In this document: positions 11,595-20,192 of the stretch, in pieces
Numbering within the stretch: position 1 is the first letter of the stretch
Layout: the number at the start of each line of letters is the position of its first letter
Source of the DNA: Ichthyophis bannanicus
Taxonomy: Eukaryota > Chordata > Amphibia > Gymnophiona > Ichthyophiidae
Direction: 5' to 3'
Assembly (NCBI GenBank): GCA_033557465.1
Contig: CM066040.1
Coordinates: forward strand, 325,022,297-325,086,296
DNA length: 64,000 nt
Translations under genes and position numbers: made by a program
The notes under the pieces: model-generated
The model's input: only the letters and a program-made list of their open reading frames with translations
The model's database searches: none
What the model was told of the DNA's origin: nothing

Positions 11595-12562
11595 CTAAGC
11601 AGAACGGGCACAGGAACGTAGATAGCGATTAGTGGATGAAAGCCAGGGCTGGGGTGCAGAACGTCTCACAGGACGTGGGATGGGTGGAGCGAGAGCATCC
11701 AGAGCCGAGGAGAGTGCAGCATTATAGGAAGTTACTGCCTCATCAATGGACTTAGATGACAAAGTGGAAGAAAGAGGTGAAGAAATGGCGGAAGAGAGAG
11801 CCAAGGGATCAATAGCATGAAGGTTTCTAAATAGGTTGGAGGAGACAGGACGAGGCTGAGGCAGCGGGTGATGAAGCTTAAAGCTTAAAAGGTGATGGTC
11901 AGATAAGGGAAGAACTGAGTTACAGAGGTTCGAGGGTAAGCAGCTAGAGAAGAATATCAGGTCCAGGCAGTGGCCATGCTGGTGAGTGAGGGCAGTGGAA
12001 CAAAGTTGGAGGTCAACGATGAGGTAAGGGAGAGGAGCTTTAAAGCATGAGAATCAGAGGGGTTATTAACATGAATGTTAAAATCCCCAAGAATAAGAGT
12101 GGGGGAAGAGGCGTCCAGAAAGAAGGAAGGCCATGAGTCAAAATCAGTGAGAAAGGTAGATCCAGACTTGTCAAGAGGTTGATAAATAACAACTACCCAG
12201 AGAGGAAGTGGAGTGAAGAGGCGGATGGAGTGGACTTCAAACGAGAGAAAGGAGTGAGACTGAGGCAGGAGGAGGCGTTGGAATTGGCAGGAGGGAGAAA
12301 GTAGAAACCCAACACCACCACCATGGCCAGTGGGACGAGGCATGTGGGAGAACTTATAGCCCCCATGGCAGAGAGCAGCAGTAGATGCAGTATCATCTGT
12401 GAGGAGCCAGGTCTCGGTTAGAGCAAGAAGATGTAGAGCATTAGAGATAAAGAGATCATGAGTAAAAACAAGTTTATTAGAGACAGAGTGTGTGTTCCAC
12501 AAGGCACATGAGAAAGGGAGAGCGTAAGGGGAAAGGAGAGGGATATGGATAAGATTAGACAT
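11595..12562 (-). pseudogene. L2-like LINE APE-type endonuclease, broken
   Basis: The AP-endonuclease-like domain nicks target DNA to prime reverse transcription. The minus-strand stretch 11957-12562 shows LALTETWL with the catalytic Glu, GGGVGFLL, WVVVIYQPL and ILGDFNIHV with the catalytic Asp. The final SDH-type motif would lie just left, where the frame breaks near 11955. The segment 11595-11804 belongs to the linker between endonuclease and RT. Confidence 0.88.
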
Positions 12563-12564
12563 GT

Positions 12565-12895
12565 TGCATGAAGACTCTTCTCAGAGTGAGACAGAAATCT
12601 AGGGGGGCCAGGATTGGGGTTGATATCTCCGGATGAGAGAAGGAGAAGGAGTAGCAGAGTATGGGATAGAGAGGAGACAGTACGGCGGAAACAAGGGTGA
12701 GGTTGCCTTAGAGAGAGAGGAGATGGTTGAATGAGAGGGAGAGAGTGATGAAGCTCAAGATAGGGTAGAAGACAGAATGGAGGGGGAAGTGAGGGTGGTA
12801 AAGGGGGGATGAGGAGTGAAGGAGTGATGGTGCTGGTAGGAGGGGAGACAGTTAGGGAGTATGAAGAAAAGAAAGACAATGTGATGTAGAGCCAT
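12565..12895 (-). pseudogene. L2-like LINE N-terminus with 2A-like motif
   Basis: The likely start is the ATG ending at 12895 on the minus strand. It begins MALHHIVFLFFILP, a hydrophobic signal-like stretch. A frame change follows, and the frame 12418-12879 then gives a Leu run and GDINPNPGPP at about 12605-12630. GDxxxNPGP is close to the 2A ribosome-skipping consensus, but the usual Glu is replaced by Asn. The other LINE at 28-31 kb also begins MAL plus hydrophobic residues but lacks NPGP. Signal-like and 2A sequences are known from some CR1/L2-type LINEs; function here is inferred. Confidence 0.65.
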
Positions 12896-12899
12896 AGAA

Positions 12900-13430
12900 A
12901 GGAACAGAGAGGGGCTATGCAGCATATGTTATCTTATAAGCAGTGAGGTAGCAATGCAGCATATGTTATTTTTACAAGCAGAAATGAGGTAGCAAGGGAG
13001 TCTACAGGCTATGCAGCGTATGTTAATTTTGCAAGCAGCAATGGAGTCTACAGGCTATGCAGCATGTTAGTTTTACAAGCAGCAAAGAGGTAGTAATGAG
13101 GTAGCAATGAGGTAGGAAAGGAGTCTACAGGCTGTGCAGCATGAGTTATTTCAAGCAATGAGGTAGCAATGGAGTCTACAGGCTGTGCAGCATGTTAGTT
13201 TTACAAGCAGCAAAGAGGTAGTAATGAGGTAGCAATGAGGTAGCAAAGGAGTCTACAGACTGTGCAGCATGAGTTATTTCAAGCAATGAGGTAGCAATGG
13301 AGTCTACAGGTTGTGCAGCATGAGTTATTTCAAGCAATGAGGTAGCAATGGAGTCTATAGGCTGTGCAGCATGAGTTATTTCAAGCAATGAGGTAGCAAT
13401 GGAGTCTATAGGCTATGCAGTGCAGGTTGT
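12900..13430 (-). repeat. 51-bp tandem array in LINE 5' region
   Basis: The unit contains GTAGCAATGGAGTCTACAGG, then GTGCAGCATG and TTATTTCAAGCAATGAG, 51 bp in the most regular units (about 13230-13410). Longer units to the left add a TTACAAGCAGCAAAG block. Since 51 is divisible by 3, the minus strand reads as a 17-residue repeat (ITHAAQPVDSIATS). It lies upstream of the probable ATG, so a promoter or untranslated role is more likely than protein. Confidence 0.88.
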
Positions 13431-13787
13431 CTTGCATAGCGTGTGCTGCTTGCCAGTTAGGGTGGCACGGTTGGGATAGGTTCTCTTGGGTGTGCAGGTT
13501 CAGGTCACGTTGGTGGTTGGGAAGTTTCTGTTGGAGGGGAATCAATTATGATCCACGCCGAAGGGCCACGCCAAAGGGCCCTCTGGCGAGACCCTCTGGT
13601 GCGGGCCCGCCGGAAGGTGCTTCCTTTTTGAAGTTGGTGTCGTGCTGGTGTTGGGCCCTGATTGGCCTCTGGTTGGAGAGCGGAAGGGGTTGCAGCCCTC
13701 CGCTCCTCTCCCTGCCGCTGATTGGGGCTCAGAAGGTGGTGTGCTCTGCTCTGATGGCGCCGGGAGGTGCTTCCTTTTTGAAGTTGG
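13431..13787 (-). promoter_or_regulatory. GC-rich 5' end of L2-like LINE, two monomers
   Basis: The segment GTGCTTCCTTTTTGAAGTTGG occurs at 13617-13637 and again at 13767-13787, a 150-bp spacing, as in 5' promoter monomers of some LINEs. Between them is GC-rich DNA with CpGs. A block at about 13553-13610 (AAGGGCCACGCC, then CCCTCTGGCGAG) recurs at 58995-59045 in another element. A promoter role is an inference from its place at the 5' end. Confidence 0.5.
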
Positions 13788-14165
13788 AGGTAGTTCTCCC
13801 ACCTTCTTCCCACGGCTGCACGCCGGCATGGAGGAGGTCATCCTGCATACCCTAGATTGCAAGAGGGCCCTGTCCTTTTATTTACAGAGGACCAAGGCCC
13901 ATCAAAAAGCTTCTCAGCTTATCTCCTATGACCCCAGCATATGACCAAGCGAATGCTATCCACTTGGGTGGTGGACTGTATTTGCTTTGCTTATGAGCGA
14001 GCTGGCCTCTCTCTGGAGCACCGGATCATCGCGTGACGGCTATGGCCACATCGGTGGCCAATCTACACACAGTGCCGGTGCAAGACATCTGTAAGGCTGC
14101 CACGTGGCCATACGTTCGCAGCCTACTACTGCCTTGAGAATGAATCCTGCAGGGACTGGCTAGGC
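13788..14165 (+). pseudogene. DIRS tyrosine recombinase, last part, broken
   Basis: This resumes the recombinase frame after the LINE: TFFPRLHAGMEEVILHTLDC, RALSFYLQRTKAHQKASQL and SYDPS near 13930. The equivalents in copies B and C are followed by LSTWVADCI and ICRAATW; here similar but shifted text is at 13960-14110 (CCACTTGGGTGGTGGAC; GACATCTGTAAGGCTGCC). The catalytic-Tyr region is beyond the break. Confidence 0.8.
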
Positions 14166-14365
14166 AATGATCTGAAGCATTCTTGGTATATAGGCAACTC
14201 CTGCCTCTGAACCTTCAGTTTTCAGGCTACCGGAGTTATGGTAATGCTGGATACTGGGTCTGCAGAGTCTCTTGGTAGGGACTCACCTTCTGCAACTCAC
14301 AACCTCCCTTGGGTCACTGCTGCTGCTGTCGTGGTTCAGGCCCCGGCAGCCTGGAGCTAAGGAGT

Positions 14366-14464
14366 CCCATATGTGAGGACTGACTTCCCTCTTGTTCCTG
14401 GAGAAAACATAGTTACTCACCTTAACAGGTGTTCTCTAGGGACAGCAGGAATCAGTCCTCACAA
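14366..14464 (+). promoter_or_regulatory. DIRS copy A internal complementary region
   Basis: GTGAGGACTGACTTCCC to CTTGTTCCTGGAGAAA is the inverse of the element's left terminus at 5172. The following TAGTTACTCACCTTAACAGG to GGAATCAGTCCTCAC is the inverse of the right terminus at about 14650-14704. Placing both ends side by side in inverse is the defining internal complementary region of DIRS elements, thought to template circle closure. Confidence 0.85.
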
Positions 14465-14499
14465 TCCTCCCTCCTCCCCTGGGAGTTGCCTCCTTTACC

Positions 14500-14706
14500 T
14501 TTTTGTCCTTTGCCTAAGCTGTCATCTGATTGAGCAAGATGGCACCCTTGGGTGGGAAGGGGACCACACATGCATGGTAGCATTTCCAAAGGCTTTCTTT
14601 GAAAGTTGGGGAAATGTTCCACATGGGCTCCGTCGGTTCCAATGTTATCCATATGTGAGGACTGATTCCTGCTGTCCATGAAGAACACCTGTTATAGGTG
14701 AGTAAC
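14500..14706 (+). repeat. DIRS copy A right inverted terminal repeat
   Basis: Inverse of the left terminal repeat: TGAGCAAGATGGCACCC (14532), GGGGACCACACATGCATGG, GGCTTTCTTTGAAAG and ATATGTGAGGACTGATTCC, ending GGTGAGTAACTA at about 14705. The outer 40 bp extends beyond what the left repeat contains, as is usual in DIRS elements, where one end is longer. Confidence 0.87.
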
Positions 14707-15547
14707 TACACTATCTGGCCATTCTCTCCTACAGTTATCCCATGTGACAGGCTATCTTGGTATTTCTTTCAGCTTTACAAGTGTCAGGTAACATCTGTGC
14801 ATAATTTTGTACTGCAGCTTGGAAATATTGGCTGATACAGCACACACATTGTTTACAAAATGTGAACTATCTCCCTCTTCTCTGGATATATGGAACCAAC
14901 TTTATGTTTTGTGGGCTGTAACCACTGCTAGGGAACTGACTTATGCCATATACTGGGATGTTCCCATCTTTTATAAAATGTGAAGGGTGATCTGGTAATG
15001 ATGGATCCACGCAAAGGTTTAAAAGACGGGTGGAAGAAAGCATCCCCTGCAACCCTGTGTGTGTGTGTGTGTGTGCCGTGGAGTCAGTGCTAACCGGTGA
15101 GGTAGCTAATGAGGCTTTACCATAGCCTTCTCCCTATATAATCTACTTCAGGCTCTACTATAATGATCTTACTTTACCATCTGCTAACGGAAGTCACTTT
15201 GGACAGGCAAAGCCATATCCTAGATAACAGGCATTGCAGGCAATATACCAAACCTAGACAAGCCTCCCAGGCTCAGCCGTTACACATTGCTATGCACAAA
15301 CACAAGGTCAGGATTTCCAGGCAGCCTAGCTAGAAATGGCTTCCTCCACGTTATATAACAGAAAAGCTATTGTTAAAACCCTGTACCAGGAAGTGACATT
15401 TCAATTATGCCATCCTCAAATAAGCAGCTAGGTTTGCAATATATCACCTAAACTTTCTTCATGTTGCTGAAATGTGCTGGGGAGAGGGTTCCTGAAATAA
15501 GAATTACTAATCAGCCATGCCACTCCAAGCCAGAGGCTTCCAAACAT
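14707..15547. other. No gene recognised; short GT repeat
   Basis: No coding or repeat signature found except a (GT)n tract at 15057-15075. All frames are interrupted, and a 61-codon minus frame at 14867-15052 has no recognisable feature. Confidence 0.5.
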
Positions 15548-15548
15548 G

Positions 15549-15703
15549 AGGGCCGTACCAAAGGCTGTGCGAGCAGTGCAGTCGCCCAGGGTGCAAGCAC
15601 AGAAGGGGGCTCATAAACAGTGAGTTACAGCACGCGGCTGGGTGGAGGGAGGCACCGGATTCATTAGCTGCACAGGGCGCACTTCTAGCTTGGTACAGTC
15701 CTG
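15549..15703. mobile_element. Small MITE with GTACCAA ends, copy 1
   Basis: The left end AGGGCCGTACCAAAGG and right end TTGGTACAGTCCTG are inverted repeats. Internal GTGCGAGCAGTGCAG matches, inverted, the copy at 19295-19480. It is non-coding. A target duplication is not clear for this copy. Confidence 0.7.
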
Positions 15704-15725
15704 CGCTTATTGTCTCTCTTTCTGA

Positions 15726-17850
15726 ATAGAGAGAAACATAGGACGTGCCAGGCTGGGTCAGACCAAGGGTTCAGCTGTCTCTGACATTAGGCAATCTGGG
15801 TCACTAGGAAGTACCCAGCAGGATACTAAACCTTGTTGCTCGGTCCCAGGGATGAGCGATGGCTTTCCCCAAGTCCGTTTAGCTAATAATTGTATACAAG
15901 TATCCACGTTTGTTTCAGGAACTACCCAAACCCCCTTTAAACCCAGCTGTTTTAGATGTCTTCACCACATCCAAAGGCAGCACATTCCACTGCTTGATTG
16001 TGCAATTAGTGAAACAACTCTTTCTTAAATTTGTTTTAAATCTGCTATCTGTTTTATTGAGGCCTCTTTAGTCTTAGCACTATTTGAAAGGTTAGATAAC
16101 TGTTCCATATTCACTTGTTGCATTCCACTTATGATTTTCTAGACCTCTATCATAGCCCCTCTCGGCCATCTTTTCTCTAAGTGAAGGAGACCTAAACGGT
16201 TTAGCCTTTCTTCATAAGGGTACTGCTCTATCCCCTTTATCATTTTTCTGTACCCTTCTCTGTACCTTTTCTAGTTCAGCTGTATCTCTGTTTGGGGTGA
16301 GCAGAACAGCACCCTACTCAAAGTCTGGCCACACCATGGATCGATGCTGAGGTAGTGTGATGTCCTCCGTGCCTTTCTGAATCATTCCTAGCAGTCTTCT
16401 TGCATTGTTGACCACAGTCACACAGTGATTGAGGATTCCGATGTATTGTCTACATTGATTCCAAATTGCTTTTACGGATGGTGGTTCTTAATATGGAATC
16501 CAGCATTGTGTACCTATAATTTGGATTTGTCCCTATGTGCATGACTTTGCAATGGTGTGCATTAGATTTCATCTGCTATTTAGATGCCCAGTCCCCCATC
16601 TGGTATGGTCCTTCTGCAGTTTCTCACAGTCTGCTCATGTTTTAGCAGTGATGAATAATTTGTGCCATATGCAAATTTGTTCATCTCACTTATTGCTCCC
16701 TTTTCTAGATCACTTATAAATATTTCTGGGGCTCTCCACTATTTATCTTTCCCCACAGAAAAAAAAAAAACCCTGACCATTTGATCCAACTCTCTGTTTC
16801 CTATCTCACCCAGTTCCCAATAGGACATTGTTTCCCATCCTCTGACATTTTAATTACCTGAGGAGTCTTGTGAGGGACTTTATTGAATGCTTTTTGAATA
16901 TCTGGAAACACTGTAGCGACTGAGTTGCACATACCTATTTTTTGAGCCTTTCTCTCCAGCTAAATCAGAACTACACTGGGATCTGGTGCCATGAGATTTC
17001 ATTTGAACTATCATGGGATTTCTTTTCCTTTATGTTATATTTCTGCTCCAAAGCATACTCAGATGGGTCATTGCAGTGACTGCCCTGGGCTGGAGGCCAT
17101 CTAGGTGTGACTCCTATGCAATACAATGACAGCCTTAGGCTCTGACTTTGATCATCTAAGTGTCACTCCCATGCAATGACCCCAAGTCTCCTAGGGACTG
17201 TGAATGCTGCCTTTCTGCCTCCCTGCCCAGCAGACTCGGGGAGTGAAATTTCTGACCTAGGAATTGAACTAGGAACATTCTGCATAGTATAATGTGGTAT
17301 TTACCATTTGAGTCATTGTATCAATCCACACCTTCAAAAAAGTTATAATAGTTGTGGAAACAAGCTTTACCTTCACCGTGTTGGCTCTTTCCCATTAATT
17401 TGTGTCTATTCATATGTCCAGTAATATTATTCTTAATAGCTTCTACTATTTTACCAAGCACCAATGTTAGGCTTACTGGTCTATGGTTTCCAGGGTATCC
17501 CTGAAACCCTTTAAAAATTTGGATTACATTGGCTGTCCTCCAAGCTTCAGGCACAGTACCTGATTTTAATAATCAGTTATGGATAGGTCTACAATTTCAT
17601 GTTTGAGTTCTTTTAGAATTCTGAGGTGAATACCGTCAGGTCCTGTGATTTGTGAATTGTTTGTCAAGAGTTTTGATTTCACTTCTGGTGCAAATCTGTC
17701 TGCCTGTCTGAAGTGTAGGGTTTGAGTAGCCCCATTGATCCTGGAGAAAACAGATTTATTTGCAAGTTGTTACATCTTTCAAAGACCCATCTGAGGAATT
17801 TCTCGAATATTCTGCTGTTGATTTATGCTGAAACAGGTATATCTTAAGGG
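15726..17850 (-). mobile_element. CR1 LINE copy, 3' end to mid RT
   Basis: The reverse of a CR1 3' end starts the copy (GAGAAACATAGGACGTGCC, then CTGGGTCAGACC). The minus strand at 17321-17554 encodes a recognisable RT segment: PEAWRTANVIQIFKG, YPGNHRPVSLTLVLGKIVEA and LMGKSQHGEG. The remainder is riddled with stops. Order and composition match the copy at 20193-21880. Confidence 0.85.
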
Positions 17851-17854
17851 GCAA

Positions 17855-18035
17855 TGGCTCCCAAACCTGTCCTGGGGATCCTCAGCCAGCTTGCTTTTCA
17901 GGCTATCTAGAATGAATGTTCATGAGATAGATTTCCATGCACTATCTCCACTTTATGCAGATTTATCTCATGCATATTCATTGTGGATATCTTGAAAGCC
18001 TGGTTGGCTGAACGTCCCATAGGACTGCTGTAGGG
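17855..18035. mobile_element. Palindromic MITE
   Basis: The arms run CCTGTCCTGGGGATCC / CAGCCAGCTTGCTTTTCAGG on the left and GAAAGCCTGGTTGGCTG on the right in inverse. The middle holds TTTCCATGCACTATCTCC and CTCATGCATATTCATTGTGG. The same family lies at 51588-52012. No coding capacity. Confidence 0.7.
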
Positions 18036-19286
18036 GTTTTAGAAATCTTAAGTAAGAGACCAGTTTTATCTATAGAAGAAGGCGCTGCAGTCCATTGAAC
18101 TCCATGGAGCTAGCCACCCAGGGTACTAGAGCTTTCTGTTCCACTCTGCTCACTGTTTTCTGGTTAGATATGCCTCTAAGGAATATTCTGTTCAAGGAGA
18201 TCAATTCTATTTGTTTTATTCCAGTCTCAGCTGTCTGAGGGTGATTGTATACAGTGCTCTCTGCTCACCGCGGCTTGCACAGTACACCTGTCAGCAGAAG
18301 TCTTCACACAGATTCTTTGCATGTTTGCTAAAACTGCAACAAATATCTTTTTTTTTTTTTTCCTTCAAACTTTTTTTGTCATGGTGTTTAAAGAGCAGGT
18401 GTGGTCCTTGCATACAAGCCAAAGCTAACAAAGAACACCAAAGAATGGTTCTGGGGTTTGTGAAAATCAAGGAGTGATGAGAGGCCCCAAGCAGGAATAA
18501 AAGCATGATCTGTGGGCTTGGGGTCCAGGGAGAGGGATTAGAGGTGGGAAGTGCAGAGCCGTACAGAAAAATAGCAACATGGCACCCGTTGGCAGATGAG
18601 GACCCGGCTAGGAAAGTTCCTGAAAATCTTTCAGTTCTCTTGCTTCCTTTCTGAGTCTTGGCATTTGACCGTATTTCTTTTTTCTTCAAGTGTGTATCAT
18701 TTCAGTTTCTTATATTTATATACACTGAGCAAGGAGTTTCATCTGAGACATAGAATGAGAGAAAAGCCATAGTGGAATAAACGCTAAACACATTCCCTAG
18801 TTTGAAAAACGTCCATGTTTTAATCTGTGCCCTGTTTTCTCCTTGTCACCTTTCCCCTTAAATTCTGGTCTGGGGAATGGGGTGAACAGCACCTAATCAT
18901 TTTCGATTTAAAACTGTATTCTATGCTGTAGGTCACTGCCCCTCCCCTTCTTTAGTAAATACAGGACAAAATAAGTTATTTAAGATTCCTGCCTACTGAT
19001 GCGCCTCTTCTTCACGAATCTCTTTCTGACCTTTTAGCTATTCCTGTTGTGTTTTTTCTTCTGTCTTTCACTTCTGTTGAAGGGTTACTTTTCTTCTCTC
19101 TTTGCTGTTCCACCTGACCCCCCCCCCACCATCACTGCATTTGTTTTCCTGATGGCTCCGCCTCTCCTCCTCGGCCTGTGTTTTCTATATTTTCTCAGTG
19201 CAAATCTCTTTGTCTTTATCATTTTTGTTACCTCCTTAGAGTTCTGCAATAGTCTTTCCCTCTTCTCAATTCTATCCTCCCTTAGG
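18036..19286. other. No gene recognised
   Basis: A T-run at about 18347-18361 and a C-run at 19119-19127 are the only low-complexity features. The open frames (for example 18211-18477 plus, 19047-19391 plus) are compositionally T-rich without domain signatures, and I do not call them genes. Confidence 0.5.
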
Positions 19287-19488
19287 CAGAGACCCGGGAC
19301 CATACCAAGCTACAGTAGAAATGTGCCCTATGCGACTCGCAAACTTGGTGCCCCCCTCCATCCAACCATGAGCAGAAACTCTGTCTTTTAGGCTTTCTGA
19401 TAGCCCAGTGAGATCATTAGCCCTTTTGCACTTGCTCCCTCTGTGGCTGCACCGCTCGCACAACCCTTGGTACAGCCCTGCAGAGACC
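19287..19488. mobile_element. Small hAT-type MITE with GTACCAA ends, copy 2
   Basis: Element 19295-19480 starts CGGGACCATACCAAGC and ends CCCTTGGTACAGCCCTG. It is flanked by the perfect 8-bp duplication CAGAGACC (19287-19294 and 19481-19488). It is the inverse orientation of the copy at 15549. An 8-bp duplication with CAGGGC-type ends supports hAT. Confidence 0.8.
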
Positions 19489-19502
19489 TGCTGCTTCTCA
19501 CT

Positions 19503-19692
19503 GCTTCCCCATATTATTTATTTTTGTATTTGTATCTAACTCATGCCTTCAGGTGCAGTAGGTATTTCCCTCTCCACTTTGTACCTGGGGCAATGTGTGG
19601 TTAAGTATCTTGTCAAGGTCATAGGGTGCATGAGTGGGATTTGAACCCTGACTTCCCTAGTTTTCAACCTGCTGCAGAGCTCTTTTGTAGCC
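19503..19692 (-). mobile_element. tRNA-derived SINE, minus strand
   Basis: The left edge is a T/A-rich tail (TTATTTATTTTTGTATTTG), and the right part reads, inverted, as a tRNA-like head with the B-box-like GGGTTCAAATCCC at 19635-19647. The order head-right and tail-left gives the minus strand. Related heads occur at 26640-26768 and 38300-38425. Confidence 0.65.
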
Positions 19693-19699
19693 TTCAGAC

Positions 19700-20190
19700 A
19701 GAGCAGGAGAGATCAACCTGTAGCCTGTAAGTCAACCATGATTCGTTCATGTACAAAATTTGTCCGGGTAGGGCAGAGGTAGTGATGAGGGTGTGCTGAG
19801 AGATAACTAGAAGTGATAAGGGAGGGGCGGTGACAGAGCAAGAGACGGTGATGGGAGGGGGTAGAGAATCAGAACTAGAGGCATGATATTAGGGCAGAAA
19901 GGGTTTAAGAACAAGGCGCACATAGAGGGGTCATGTCGGGAAGTGTGAGGGAAAGAAGGGATAATAGGGTGAGTGCTGTACAGATAATGGAGAAGGGTAT
20001 GAAAGTCACAGAGGGTATTATTGAAAAAAAGAAGGGACTGGGAAAAGAAAAAGAGAAAGAATAGGAGAGGGTTAGGATAGGGAGAAGATGGAAAAAGAGG
20101 AGAGTGTGGAAAATGTGTGTGAGAGAGAGGTAGAAAGAAAGAAAGGGATAGAGGGAAAAGCGGAGATAGAAAGAAAGAGATAGCAAGGAA
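19700..20190. repeat. Purine-rich low-complexity tract
   Basis: From about 19800 to 20190 the plus strand is dominated by A and G (AGAAAGAAAGAAAGGGATAG, GAGAGAGAGG). Long minus-strand frames here are Phe/Ser/Leu-rich by-products of polypyrimidine DNA, not genes. Confidence 0.75.
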
Positions 20191-20192
20191 GG

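Larger units (their letters stand above)
9524..13787 (-). mobile_element. L2-like LINE inserted in DIRS copy A
   Basis: This is a long, possibly near full-length, minus-strand non-LTR retrotransposon of the CR1/L2 group. Its 3' end is the ACT-repeat tail at 9524-9552. The 3' UTR is 9553-9926, RT 9927-11560, endonuclease 11957-12562, a 2A-like motif about 12605-12630, the start codon 12895, a 5' tandem array about 12900-13430 and a GC-rich 5' region to 13787. The junctions are defined by the DIRS recombinase frame on either side compared with copy B (25790-25810). No clear target duplication is visible. The coding region has several shifts. Confidence 0.88.
5168..14706 (+). mobile_element. DIRS retroelement copy A, split by a LINE
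   Basis: This is a DIRS-like tyrosine-recombinase retroelement on the plus strand. It has a left inverted terminal repeat, a degraded Gag-like region, RT with a YLDD active site, RNase H, tyrosine recombinase, an internal complementary region and a right terminal repeat. A 4.26-kb L2-like LINE (9524-13787) interrupts the recombinase gene; without it the element is about 5.3 kb. DIRS elements integrate as circles by recombinase and leave no target duplication, and I saw none. All genes carry stops or shifts, so this copy is dead. Confidence 0.9.

Noticed and set aside
18211..18689. Open frames on both strands around 18.2-18.7 kb as possible exons
   Set aside because: No domain, Phe/Leu or Lys-rich composition driven by a T-run, and no convincing splice-flank pattern.
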